NCBI GenBank assembly: GCA_025358305.1
Contig: JANYJZ010000030.1
Location: 32,382-96,381, forward strand
Source: Ignavibacteriota bacterium
Lineage (GTDB): Bacteria; Bacteroidota; Ignavibacteria; UBA10030; SZUA-254
Reading direction: 5' to 3'
DNA length: 64,000 nucleotides
Below are positions 1-8,092 of this stretch, piece by piece. A program made the translations under genes and the position numbers. Every line of letters starts with the position of its first letter. Position 1 is the first letter of the stretch. The notes beneath the pieces were generated by a model that saw only the letters and a program-made list of their open reading frames with translations, made no database searches and had not been told where the DNA came from.

Positions 1-921
1 GTTCTCATGGTGGACGACGCGACGATCTTTCGCGCGATGAAGCAGACTGCCGCGAACGGCGCGCTCGTCTGCATGCACGCGGAGAACGGCGGCGTCATTG
101 ACCTTTTGATCCAGAAGGCGATCGCCGAAGGGAAGAAAGCGCCGATCTATCATGCCCTCACGCGGCCGACGACGGCCGAGGGCGAGGCGGTCAACCGCGC
201 CATCGCACTCGCGGAAATGGCGGGAGCGCCCGTCTACATCGTCCACCTCTCTTCCGCCGACGCGCTCGAGAAGGTCTCCGAAGCGCGCGACCGGGGCATC
301 CCCGCGTTCGCCGAGACCTGCCCCCAATACCTCCTTCTCTCGATCGAGGACCTCGACCGGCCGAACTTTGAAGGCGCGAAATACGTCTTCACGCCTCCCT
401 TGCGTGAGAAATGGCATCAGGACAAGCTCTGGGCGGGACTCAAGAAGAACACTCTTCAGGTCGTCTCCACCGACCATTGTCCATTCTGCTTCAAGGAACA
501 AAAGGAACTCGGCCGTGATAGCTTTGCGAAGATTCCGAACGGCGGCCCGGGCGTCGAGAACCGGCTCCAGCTGCTTTTCCACCACGGCGTGAACATGAAA
601 CGGATCTCCCTCAACCGCTGGGTGGAGATCGTCTCCACCGCCCCCGCGAAGATGTTCGGGCTCTACCCCCGGAAGGGCACGATCAGCATCGGAAGCGATG
701 CTGATCTCGTGATCTGGGACCCGAATGCGGAGCTCACCATCTCCGCGCACACGCATCATATGCGGGTCGACTACTCGATGTTCGAGGGGTTCAAGGTGAA
801 AGGGAACGCGGAGATTGTCCTGTCGCGCGGCGATATCGTCGTCAACAAGGGTGTTTGGAACGGCAAGGCGGGCCGCGGGCATTTCATCAAACGCGACACG
901 TTCGCTGGGGCCTGGCGGTAG
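1..921 (+). CDS. dihydropyrimidinase / D-hydantoinase (5' end outside window)
   Basis: C-terminal part of a cyclic-amidohydrolase; the reading frame is open to the first base, so the start lies upstream of the window. These enzymes hydrolyse the ring of dihydropyrimidines or hydantoins using a binuclear metal centre. Visible signatures are CMHAENG (metal-ligand His region), HLSSADALE (second His region), AETCPQYLLL and STDHCPF (catalytic Asp), followed by the usual C-terminal beta-sandwich with SDADLVIWDP. The stop is followed at once by the cytochrome gene, so the two are probably cotranscribed. An NCS1 transporter 3.8 kb downstream could supply the substrate. Hydantoinase and dihydropyrimidinase cannot be told apart from sequence; allantoinase is less likely because a better allantoinase lies at 51995. 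Confidence 0.85.
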   Translation, partial: VLMVDDATIFRAMKQTAANGALVCMHAENGGVIDLLIQKAIAEGKKAPIYHALTRPTTAEGEAVNRAIALAEMAGAPVYIVHLSSADALEKVSEARDRGIPAFAETCPQYLLLSIEDLDRPNFEGAKYVFTPPLREKWHQDKLWAGLKKNTLQVVSTDHCPFCFKEQKELGRDSFAKIPNGGPGVENRLQLLFHHGVNMKRISLNRWVEIVSTAPAKMFGLYPRKGTISIGSDADLVIWDPNAELTISAHTHHMRVDYSMFEGFKVKGNAEIVLSRGDIVVNKGVWNGKAGRGHFIKRDTFAGAWR

Positions 922-1233
922 ATGATGACTGCCGTGAAGATATTTCTCGCAGGCGTGCTCCTCCTCACCATTGCCGTAGCGGCGGGACAAAAGCACGAGA
1001 CCGTGCCGCCGCCGCTGGTCGCTCCGCGGTACTCGTACCGGGGTAACATCCTGCCGATCCTCCAGGCAAAATGCCAGCCGTGCCATTTTGAAGGAGGCAA
1101 GGTCTTCGCAAAGCTTCCGTTCAACGACTCGACCGTTGTCGCGAAACTCGGAAAACGGCTTAACACCCGGCTGAAGGACTCGACCGATCAGGCGGTCATC
1201 CTCTCCTGGAGTGCGCACGCAGGTGCGAAGTAG
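922..1233 (+). CDS. small exported c-type cytochrome
   Basis: A 103-residue protein with an N-terminal signal peptide (about residues 1-22) and one heme-binding motif, CQPCH (C51, C54, H55), in the context ILPILQAKCQPCHFEGGK. This context is typical of short cytochrome c domains that follow a Pro-Ile-Leu segment. No methionine follows the heme motif, so the sixth ligand is unclear. The ATG directly follows the stop of the hydantoinase gene. The electron partner is not evident. The membrane urate hydroxylase at 57358 lacks the cytochrome c domain usual in that family, so this protein is a speculative partner, although it lies far away. Confidence 0.75.
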   Translation: MMTAVKIFLAGVLLLTIAVAAGQKHETVPPPLVAPRYSYRGNILPILQAKCQPCHFEGGKVFAKLPFNDSTVVAKLGKRLNTRLKDSTDQAVILSWSAHAGAK

Positions 1234-1234
1234 C

Positions 1235-1936
1235 ATGACCAATCCGAACGCCATACCGACCGAGCGCGCCGCGCGTCACTTCCAGCGCTCCCTCATCCGG
1301 ACCATGGCAGCATTGCTGTTGTTCTCGGTTCTCGCCGGCGCCCAGCCAGCGCACGATCCGCATGCCCGGCCGAGCGAACTCGTCGAGATCACTCGCATCG
1401 ACTCAACGATCAAACTTGACATCCGGTACGCCACCTCCCAGAACTTCATGAAGCGCCCGATGTATACCGAGCCGCGGGCGTTCCTCCAGAAGCCGGCTGC
1501 TGAAGCGCTCATGCACGTCCAGCGCGCGCTGAGGGCGAGAGGATTCGGCCTCATCGTATTTGACGGATACCGACCGTGGTCCGTCACGAAGGAGTTCTGG
1601 GACGAGACGCCGGCCGACAAGCACGGCTTCGTCGCCGACCCCAAGCAGGGATCGAAACACAACCGGGGATGCGCCGTGGACCTCTCCCTCATCAATCTCA
1701 AGAACGGGAAGGAGATCGTCATGACGAGCCCGTATGACGACTTTACGGAGAAGGCGTCTCCCGGGTACCGCGGCGGAAGCCGGACGCAGCGACGGCTCCG
1801 TGATATGCTCCGCTCGGCGATGGAGAAGGAGGGCTTCGCCGTCGACAAGGGCGAGTGGTGGCACTTCGATTACAAGGACTGGCGCTCCTACGACGTACTG
1901 GATATCCCGTTCAACCAGGTCCAAACGCAGCAGTGA
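1235..1936 (+). CDS. D-alanyl-D-alanine dipeptidase (VanX/DdpX family)
   Basis: Zinc dipeptidase of the peptidase M15D family, which cleaves D-Ala-D-Ala released from peptidoglycan. The zinc-site motif SKHNRGCAVD gives His and Asp spaced as in VanX, and GEWWHFDY supplies the catalytic Glu and third His. DGYRP is the conserved substrate-loop motif. A hydrophobic signal segment (about residues 22-37) suggests export to the periplasm. The ATG at 1235 was chosen because it lies just after the upstream stop; an internal ATG at 1304 would give a shorter signal peptide. No vanA/vanH neighbours are present, so a role in peptidoglycan turnover is more likely than glycopeptide resistance. Confidence 0.85.
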   Translation: MTNPNAIPTERAARHFQRSLIRTMAALLLFSVLAGAQPAHDPHARPSELVEITRIDSTIKLDIRYATSQNFMKRPMYTEPRAFLQKPAAEALMHVQRALRARGFGLIVFDGYRPWSVTKEFWDETPADKHGFVADPKQGSKHNRGCAVDLSLINLKNGKEIVMTSPYDDFTEKASPGYRGGSRTQRRLRDMLRSAMEKEGFAVDKGEWWHFDYKDWRSYDVLDIPFNQVQTQQ

Positions 1937-2532
1937 AATTCCCGTTGCCCCGACAGGATGAGACCGACCCGGTAGTCCGGTGGACGTTATTGGGGCTCCG
2001 TTGCGCGGTCTACCTCTGGCTCACCTATTTCTTCGTCCAGGCGGTCACGACCTTTTCATCCTACACCCCCGGACAGCCCTGGCCATTCCTCCTGAGCATG
2101 GTGCGCATGTGGACGTTCCTGCCGATCCACGAAGCGGGGCATCTCTTCTTGCGCCCGTTCGGCACCGTCGTCATGTTCCTCGGCGGATCGATCTTTCAGG
2201 TACTCCTTCCGTTGCTCTGGTTCCTCCTCGCCCTCCATCAACGTTCCGCCGTGGCCCCCTTCCCCCTCTTTTGGGTCGGGGAGAATCTCATGGATGTGAG
2301 TCTCTACATCCGCGACACGACCCTGCGCCAGCTTCCCCTCCTCGGGGGACACAAGTCGGGGCACGATTGGTTCAACATCCTCTCGCGCTGGGACATGCTC
2401 TCCTCCGCCGAGTCGATCGCCGACGTCACGTACATCATCGGCATCATGATCAGCGTCTCGGCGATCGTGGCAGGCTGCGCGCTCGCCGTCAACAGTTTCC
2501 GCCATCCCCCCGCGCCGACGCTCGAGGAATGA
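1933..2532 (+). CDS. membrane protein with HEAGH zinc-protease-like motif
   Basis: A 199-residue hydrophobic protein with about four membrane segments and the motif IHEAGH (H66, E67, H70), the HExxH zinc-binding signature of M50-like intramembrane metallopeptidases. A glycine-rich segment (FLGGS) follows, as in several M50 relatives. A clear third metal ligand (NxxPxxxLDG) was not found, so activity is uncertain. The GTG at 1933 was chosen because it overlaps the stop of the dipeptidase gene (GTGA), which indicates translational coupling. Its substrate is unknown. Confidence 0.65.
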   Translation: MKFPLPRQDETDPVVRWTLLGLRCAVYLWLTYFFVQAVTTFSSYTPGQPWPFLLSMVRMWTFLPIHEAGHLFLRPFGTVVMFLGGSIFQVLLPLLWFLLALHQRSAVAPFPLFWVGENLMDVSLYIRDTTLRQLPLLGGHKSGHDWFNILSRWDMLSSAESIADVTYIIGIMISVSAIVAGCALAVNSFRHPPAPTLEE

Positions 2533-2545
2533 CCCCGCCCACTAC

Positions 2546-2574
2546 TTGCAACTTGGCCTCTAATATAGTACCAT
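2546..2574 (+). promoter_or_regulatory. sigma70-type promoter candidate for the TPR membrane gene
   Basis: TTGCAA at 2546-2551 and TACCAT at 2569-2574 are separated by 17 bp. A second AT-rich -10-like hexamer, TATAGT (2564-2569), overlaps it. This is the only non-coding gap in this stretch (2533-2642). Confidence 0.4.
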
Positions 2575-2642
2575 AGAACTCGTTGCGAGGAAGACAGACC
2601 TCGCCTTTCTTTTTTCGAGGACGCACTAGCAGGGATCATTGG

Positions 2643-4691
2643 ATGCAGAGTCATGTTCGCTACTTTTTGATCTGTTCCGCGGCGCTGTGGCTTCTCACGC
2701 TCGCCGGATCGTTCGTTCCCGGACCCTTCACATGGGGATTCCACTCCCTTGCGTTCCTGCCGTCCGCCGTACGCGTGGCGTATGCCCTTGCAGGTCTTTT
2801 CCTTCTCCTTCTTCTGAGCCGGACCGCCGTCCGGGAACGCGCGGAAGCACTCCTCGGTAGGGCCTCCTCGAATCCGGTGCCGATGCTCGCCGGAACGATC
2901 ATCGCATTCCTCGCCGCCGCGGTCGCACTCCGGATCACCGTCCCGCTCCTCGGGGACAGCTTTATCGCCATCAAACTCTACGAGAACAGAGCAGGGGGAC
3001 CGCCGTTCTTGCCGAACTCGCATTATCCGCTCGCGTTCTTCTACTTCTTCTCGGTCATGCGGTGGCTAGGGACGTTCACGTTTCCGCGGATCATGGACGC
3101 CTTTCTTGTTGGCGAGATGGCGCTCGGTGCGGGGACGATCGCTGCGTTCTGGTATACGACCCGGACCCTCTTCGATGAGCCCCGAATGCAGGTCGCGTCA
3201 TTCCTGCTGCTCACGGTACTCCCGGCGGCACAGATCTTCTTCGGCTACGTCGAGATCTACGCGATGTCGCTCTTCTTCCTGAGTCTCTATCTCCTTTGCG
3301 CTGCGCTCTTCATCAAGAAACGGCTCCCGTTCTACGTCCTCTCCATGGTCTACCTCGGACTCGTGCTCTCCCATTACCTCAACGGGCTCCTTTTTCCGTC
3401 ATTCCTCTACCTTACATATAGAGCGTTTCGTACGGAGGGCGTGAGATCCGTTGCGGCCGGCATCGGTGCGGCTGCCTCGCTCGGCGTCGCCCTGTGGCTC
3501 CTCTCCGGCGTCGGCTTGGCGTCGCTCGTCCCGGCTCCGCGCCACAGCCCGATCCTCTCCGTCGGCCAAGCAGAGGACATTTTCCAGGCCTATAGTCTGT
3601 TCTCGCCATTTCACTTCATCGACCTGGCGAACTTCCTCCTCCTCACATGCCCCGCGGGCATCGCGCTTCTCATCTTTGCGCCCTCGGTGCGGACGATCCG
3701 CACGAATACGACGGCGACATTTCTCGTATTCGCTCTCGTACCGGTGGTGATCTTCTTCGCCTTGACAAAGTTCGATCTTCCGATGGCGCAGGACTGGGAC
3801 ATCCCGGCGCCGTACACGGTCATTCTTACGCTACTGGGACTCATGCTTGCGGCGGAGAAGTTCGGGGGTCGCGGCGCCGGGGCGGTCATCCCGCTCCTCG
3901 TTGTCACCGCGCTTTCATCGTTCCTGTATTTTGGCCTCAACGCGTCGATCGCCCCCGCCCTCGCCCGGGCGTCGACGTTCGTCGACAAGCGTGTCTCATC
4001 GCAGGACGGGAGCTACCAGTCGACGCTGCACTTTGTCGAATACTACAGGACCACGAGCGACACGGCAAGGATCGACAGCGCGTTCGAACGCTTCCTTGCG
4101 ATGTACCCGAACGACAGCCGTGGGTACGCCAATTATACGCTCCACCTCATGGAGTACGGTGAACGTGAAGACGCGAAGATCCGGGACCTCTTCGAGCAGT
4201 GGCAGCGGGTCGACCCGTCGAACAGGGAGGCGCGAGAGCGGTATGGCGACTTCCTTCTCGACATCGGCCACCGCGAGTACAAGGACGGCGCCGTCATCGA
4301 CGCGGCGCATCACTTTGAGGAGGCGATCCAAAAGAATCCCTCCTTGGCAGAGGCCTACAACGGACTCGGCGTGATCTACCACCGCAACGGCGACCTCGAG
4401 CGCGCCACGCAGTACTACGAAAAGGCCGCCACGCTCGACTCGGTGAACGCCTACGCGTTCATCAACCTCGGCAATCTCTACGACGATCGGGGCATGCCCG
4501 ATCGTGCGATCGCCTACTACCGCAAGGCGATCGGCCTCGAGCCGAACGCGGCAGAAGCGTACTTCAACCTCGGCGTCGCCTACGGACGCACCGGCGCCGC
4601 GGGGCCATCGCTCGAGGCGATACGGCAGGCAGCGCGCCTCGGCCTCGGCGACGCACAGGAATACCTTCGGAAAAAGGGGGAGTCGTGGTAG
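2643..4691 (+). CDS. multipass membrane protein with C-terminal TPR domain
   Basis: A 682-residue protein. Roughly the first 440 residues contain about ten or more hydrophobic segments. The C-terminal part carries tetratricopeptide repeats; the last three or four are clear (AEAYNGLGVIYHRNGDLERA, then a NAYAFINLGNLYDDRGMPDRA copy, then NAAEAYFNLGVAYGRTG). The layout resembles GT-C glycosyltransferase-like membrane proteins fused to TPRs that are common in the FCB group, but I see no diagnostic catalytic motif, so function is not assigned. ATG 2643 was chosen because it directly precedes the first hydrophobic segment; an upstream ATG at 2583 would overlap the promoter region. Confidence 0.75.
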   Translation: MQSHVRYFLICSAALWLLTLAGSFVPGPFTWGFHSLAFLPSAVRVAYALAGLFLLLLLSRTAVRERAEALLGRASSNPVPMLAGTIIAFLAAAVALRITVPLLGDSFIAIKLYENRAGGPPFLPNSHYPLAFFYFFSVMRWLGTFTFPRIMDAFLVGEMALGAGTIAAFWYTTRTLFDEPRMQVASFLLLTVLPAAQIFFGYVEIYAMSLFFLSLYLLCAALFIKKRLPFYVLSMVYLGLVLSHYLNGLLFPSFLYLTYRAFRTEGVRSVAAGIGAAASLGVALWLLSGVGLASLVPAPRHSPILSVGQAEDIFQAYSLFSPFHFIDLANFLLLTCPAGIALLIFAPSVRTIRTNTTATFLVFALVPVVIFFALTKFDLPMAQDWDIPAPYTVILTLLGLMLAAEKFGGRGAGAVIPLLVVTALSSFLYFGLNASIAPALARASTFVDKRVSSQDGSYQSTLHFVEYYRTTSDTARIDSAFERFLAMYPNDSRGYANYTLHLMEYGEREDAKIRDLFEQWQRVDPSNREARERYGDFLLDIGHREYKDGAVIDAAHHFEEAIQKNPSLAEAYNGLGVIYHRNGDLERATQYYEKAATLDSVNAYAFINLGNLYDDRGMPDRAIAYYRKAIGLEPNAAEAYFNLGVAYGRTGAAGPSLEAIRQAARLGLGDAQEYLRKKGESW

Positions 4692-4746
4692 GGAGGACAT
4701 CTCTGAACAATACAGCAACCTCATTCCACTCGCCGAAAGAGAACGC

Positions 4747-6174
4747 ATGACGAATGTCCCGAACAAGCATGAACTCGTGGAGCTTCGTGCGGAAGAGATC
4801 GCCGGCAGTCCGCTTGTGAACGCAGATCTCGCGCCCACGACGATCGCCCAGCGCACCTGGGGGACCTATAATATCGCCGCGCTCTGGATCGGCATGTCGG
4901 TCTGTATCCCGACGTACATGCTCGCGAGCGGTCTCATCGCTGGCGGCATGAACTGGTGGCAGGCGATCCTCACGATCGCTCTCGGCAACCTCATCGTCCT
5001 CGTGCCGATGATCCTGAACGCGCACGCAGGGACGAAGTACGGCATCCCGTTCCCGGTGCTCGCCCGCGCCTCGTTCGGTACGCTCGGCTCGAATGTCCCG
5101 GCGCTCCTCCGGGCCGTCGTGGCGTGCGGATGGTTCGGCATCCAGACATGGATCGGCGGCCAGGCGATCAACGCTATGCTCGTGGTCCTCGTCCCCTCCT
5201 GGACGTCGCTGGCCGTCGGGCCGTGGATCAGTTTCGCGCTCTTTTGGGCGATGAACGTGTATTTCATCGTCGAGGGGACGGAGTCTATCCGCTGGCTCGA
5301 GTCGCTCGCGGCGCCCTTTCTCATCGTCGTGGGCTTGGCGCTCCTCGCCTGGGCCTACGTGAAAGGCGGCGGGTTCGGACCGATCCTCTCGCAGCCGAGC
5401 AAGTTCACGACATTCGGAGAGTTCTGGCACTTCTTCATCCCCGCCCTCACCGGCATGGTGGGGTTTTGGGCGACCTTGTCGCTCAACATTCCCGATTTTT
5501 CACGGTACGCGAAGAGCCAGCGTGCCCAGATGATGGGACAGGCCCTCGGGCTGCCGACGACGATGACGCTCTACGCGTTCATCGGCGTGGCGGTCACCTC
5601 GGCGACGATCATCATTTTCGGCGAAGCGATCTGGGACCCGGTCGTTCTTCTCGCGAAGTTCCACAATCCGTTCATCATCCTCCTGGCGATGGTCTCGCTG
5701 CTCGTCGCGACCCTGACGACGAATATCGCCGCGAACGTCGTCTCCCCCGCAAACGACCTCGCGAACCTCATGCCGCGCAAGATCAGTTTTCGGACGGGCG
5801 GGCTCATCACCGCTGCCGTGGGCGTCCTCATGATGCCGTGGAAGCTCCTGACGGACTACGGGACGTACATCTTCGGCTGGCTCATCGGGTACTCGGGGTT
5901 CCTCGGCCCGATTGCCGGCGTCTTGATCGCAGACTACTTCTTCATTCACCGCCGGGAGCTGAAACTGAAGGACCTCTACATCCGCGGCGGAGCGTACGAA
6001 TTCACGAACGGCGTGAATCTGAGAGCCATGGCTGCTCTCGTATGCGGCATCGTGGTCGCTCTCATCGGTCTTTTTATCAACGACCTGCGTTTTCTTTATG
6101 ATTACGCTTGGTTCGTGGGATTCGGCGTCGCGTTCGTCGTCTACCTGGTTCTCATGAAATCCTCGGCGAAATGA
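4747..6174 (+). CDS. NCS1-family nucleobase/hydantoin/allantoin:cation symporter
   Basis: A 475-residue transporter with about twelve membrane helices. The N-terminal segment NADLAPTTIAQRTWGTYNI and the helix-1 pattern ALWIGMSVCIPTYMLASGL are hallmarks of NCS1 permeases (Mhp1, allantoin permease, cytosine permease). GTKYGIPFPVLARASFG and GWFGIQTWIGG line the substrate and cation sites of the family. NCS1 members import hydantoins, allantoin, uracil or cytosine. The nearby dihydropyrimidinase/hydantoinase and the distant allantoin pathway fit that range, but substrate cannot be decided here. ATG 4747 follows a purine-rich GAAAGAGAA ribosome site. The stop overlaps the next start (ATGA). Confidence 0.85.
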   Translation: MTNVPNKHELVELRAEEIAGSPLVNADLAPTTIAQRTWGTYNIAALWIGMSVCIPTYMLASGLIAGGMNWWQAILTIALGNLIVLVPMILNAHAGTKYGIPFPVLARASFGTLGSNVPALLRAVVACGWFGIQTWIGGQAINAMLVVLVPSWTSLAVGPWISFALFWAMNVYFIVEGTESIRWLESLAAPFLIVVGLALLAWAYVKGGGFGPILSQPSKFTTFGEFWHFFIPALTGMVGFWATLSLNIPDFSRYAKSQRAQMMGQALGLPTTMTLYAFIGVAVTSATIIIFGEAIWDPVVLLAKFHNPFIILLAMVSLLVATLTTNIAANVVSPANDLANLMPRKISFRTGGLITAAVGVLMMPWKLLTDYGTYIFGWLIGYSGFLGPIAGVLIADYFFIHRRELKLKDLYIRGGAYEFTNGVNLRAMAALVCGIVVALIGLFINDLRFLYDYAWFVGFGVAFVVYLVLMKSSAK

Positions 6175-7367
6175 AACGAAACCGTCCCGCGTCCACCCTC
6201 CCGCTTGCCGGCGTACGCGTCCTCGACCTATCGCGGATCCTTGCCGGGCCCTTCTGCACGATGCGCTTGGGCGACATGGGGGCGGAGGTCATCAAGATCG
6301 AGCAGCCCGGCACGGGCGATGAGACCCGGCGCTGGGGCCCGCCGTTCATCAAGGGCGAGAGCGCGTATTATCTCAGCATTAATCGCAACAAGAAGAGCGT
6401 CACGCTCGACGTTGCTTCGCGCGAGGGGCGCGCCATCCTCCGGAAGCTCATCGCCTCCTCCGATGTGCTCGTCGAGAACTTCCGCGCCGGCGTCATGAAG
6501 AACCTCGGATTCGATTATGCACGCGCGAGGAGGATCAATCCGCGGCTCATCTACTGTTCCATCTCGGGATACGGACAGCACAGCAGAAAGAGCCACAGGC
6601 CGAGCTACGATCTCATTATTCAGGGGGAGTCGGGACTCATGGACCTCACCGGAGACCCTCAAGGTCCTCCCACGAAGACGGGGATCTCGATCTGCGACAT
6701 CAACGCCGGCATGACCGCCGTTGCTGCGATCGCGCTTGCGTTGTTCCGCCGGCATGAGACAGGAAAGGGCGGACACATCGACATCAGCCTCCTCGATGCG
6801 ACGCTCTCACTTCTTGCGTTTCAATCACAGATCGCTCTCTCTTCGACTCTACCGGTATCGCGCATGGGTAATCATCACCCGACCCTTGCTCCATATCAGG
6901 CCTTCCATGCAAAGGACGGGTATCTGAATATTGCCGTCGTGAGTGAATCTGTGTGGAGATCATTCTGCCGTGCGCTCGGACGTCCGGCTCTCGCGGCGGA
7001 TCCCCGATTCAAGGAGAACCGCGAACGCGTCCTGAATCGCCGTGCCCTCGACCGAATATTGGAGCCGCTGATCAGGTCCAGATCGCGATCCGCGTGGGAG
7101 CTGATCTTTGCGCGTGCAGACGTTCCCGTCGGCAGGATCCGTACGGTCCGCGAAGCACTCCGCGCCGAGCGGCACGCGCTCAGCGTACTGCGCCATCCGC
7201 TCTGCGGTCCGGTCCCGTCAGTGATGTTTCCCGCGGTCTTCGCCGGTGCGCAGCGTCTGCCCGCCTCCGCACCTCCAGCCATGGGACAACACACCGACGG
7301 CGTCCTCCGGGAACTCGGGTATTCCATTCCGGAGATCCGTGGGTTGAAAGCCAGGAAGGTCCTCTGA
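6171..7367 (+). CDS. CaiB/BaiF family CoA-transferase
   Basis: Class III CoA-transferase of 398 residues, moving CoA between carboxylic acids. The N-terminal signature PLAGVRVLDLSRILAGPFC is present, followed by GDMGAEVIKIE and the conserved Asp region SYDLIIQGESGLM (nucleophile Asp in YD). The substrate of these enzymes cannot be read from sequence. The ATG overlaps the TGA of the NCS1 transporter gene (ATGA), so the two are translationally coupled and may handle one imported compound. Family length is usually about 380-410 residues, so the gene looks complete. Confidence 0.85.
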   Translation: MKRNRPASTLPLAGVRVLDLSRILAGPFCTMRLGDMGAEVIKIEQPGTGDETRRWGPPFIKGESAYYLSINRNKKSVTLDVASREGRAILRKLIASSDVLVENFRAGVMKNLGFDYARARRINPRLIYCSISGYGQHSRKSHRPSYDLIIQGESGLMDLTGDPQGPPTKTGISICDINAGMTAVAAIALALFRRHETGKGGHIDISLLDATLSLLAFQSQIALSSTLPVSRMGNHHPTLAPYQAFHAKDGYLNIAVVSESVWRSFCRALGRPALAADPRFKENRERVLNRRALDRILEPLIRSRSRSAWELIFARADVPVGRIRTVREALRAERHALSVLRHPLCGPVPSVMFPAVFAGAQRLPASAPPAMGQHTDGVLRELGYSIPEIRGLKARKVL

Positions 7368-7399
7368 TGCGCATGAACGGCTCGACGCAGGCGCCGACG

Positions 7400-7428
7400 T
7401 TGCCATTCAGCCGATAAAGCGGTATATT
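7400..7428 (+). promoter_or_regulatory. promoter of the deoxynucleoside kinase gene
   Basis: TTGCCA (7400-7405), 17-bp spacer, TATATT (7423-7428). Transcription would begin near 7435, only about four bases before the ATG at 7439, so the transcript may be leaderless or nearly so. Confidence 0.6.
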
Positions 7429-7438
7429 CTCCCTACGT

Positions 7439-8080
7439 ATGACCCCACAATCCAAGATCTTCGTCGCCGTCGCGGGCAACATCGGCTCCGGCAAGTCCTC
7501 GCTGACAAAACTTCTCAGCGATCACTACGGCTGGAAGACCTTCTACGAGTCCGTCGATGACAACCCCTACCTGTCCGACTTCTACGGGGATATGAACCGC
7601 TGGTCGTTCAACCTCCAGGTCTATTTTCTTTCCAAGCGGTTCAACGACCACAAGAAGATCGTCGAGGGGACCGAAAGCGTCATCCAGGACCGCTCCATCT
7701 ATGAGGATGCGGAGATCTTCGCGAAGAACCTTCACGATATCGGAAAGATGGACCAAAGGGATTATACGAACTACGTGGAATTGTACCGCGTCATGATGCA
7801 GTATCTGCAGCCTCCCGACCTCCTCATCTACCTCGACGCCCGTATCGAGACGCTCCTCAAGCAGATCGCCCGCAGGGGGAGGGAGTACGAGCAGTCGATC
7901 CCCCGGTCCTACCTCGAGCAACTCCGCGAGAACTACGCCTCATGGATCAAGAATTACCGACTCGGGCCCGTTCTTATCATCCCCTCCGACGAAGTCGACT
8001 TCGTCCACGAGCGGGGAGACTTCAACCGCATGCTCCTCCTCATCCAGGGCAAGCTCCTGGAACTCGGATACCAGGAGTAG
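7439..8080 (+). CDS. deoxynucleoside kinase (deoxyadenosine/deoxyguanosine kinase type)
   Basis: A 213-residue nucleoside kinase for salvage of deoxynucleosides. The P-loop GNIGSGKSS (about residues 13-21), the substrate-binding ESVDDNPYL segment, the QDRSIYED (DRS) catalytic motif and the LID arginines in QIARRGREYE are all present. This pattern matches the bacterial dGK/dAK family. It ends 12 bp from the convergent S41 protease gene. No Shine-Dalgarno site is visible before the ATG, in line with the very short leader predicted from the promoter. Confidence 0.9.
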   Translation: MTPQSKIFVAVAGNIGSGKSSLTKLLSDHYGWKTFYESVDDNPYLSDFYGDMNRWSFNLQVYFLSKRFNDHKKIVEGTESVIQDRSIYEDAEIFAKNLHDIGKMDQRDYTNYVELYRVMMQYLQPPDLLIYLDARIETLLKQIARRGREYEQSIPRSYLEQLRENYASWIKNYRLGPVLIIPSDEVDFVHERGDFNRMLLLIQGKLLELGYQE

Positions 8081-8092
8081 CAGCCCCCGAGG

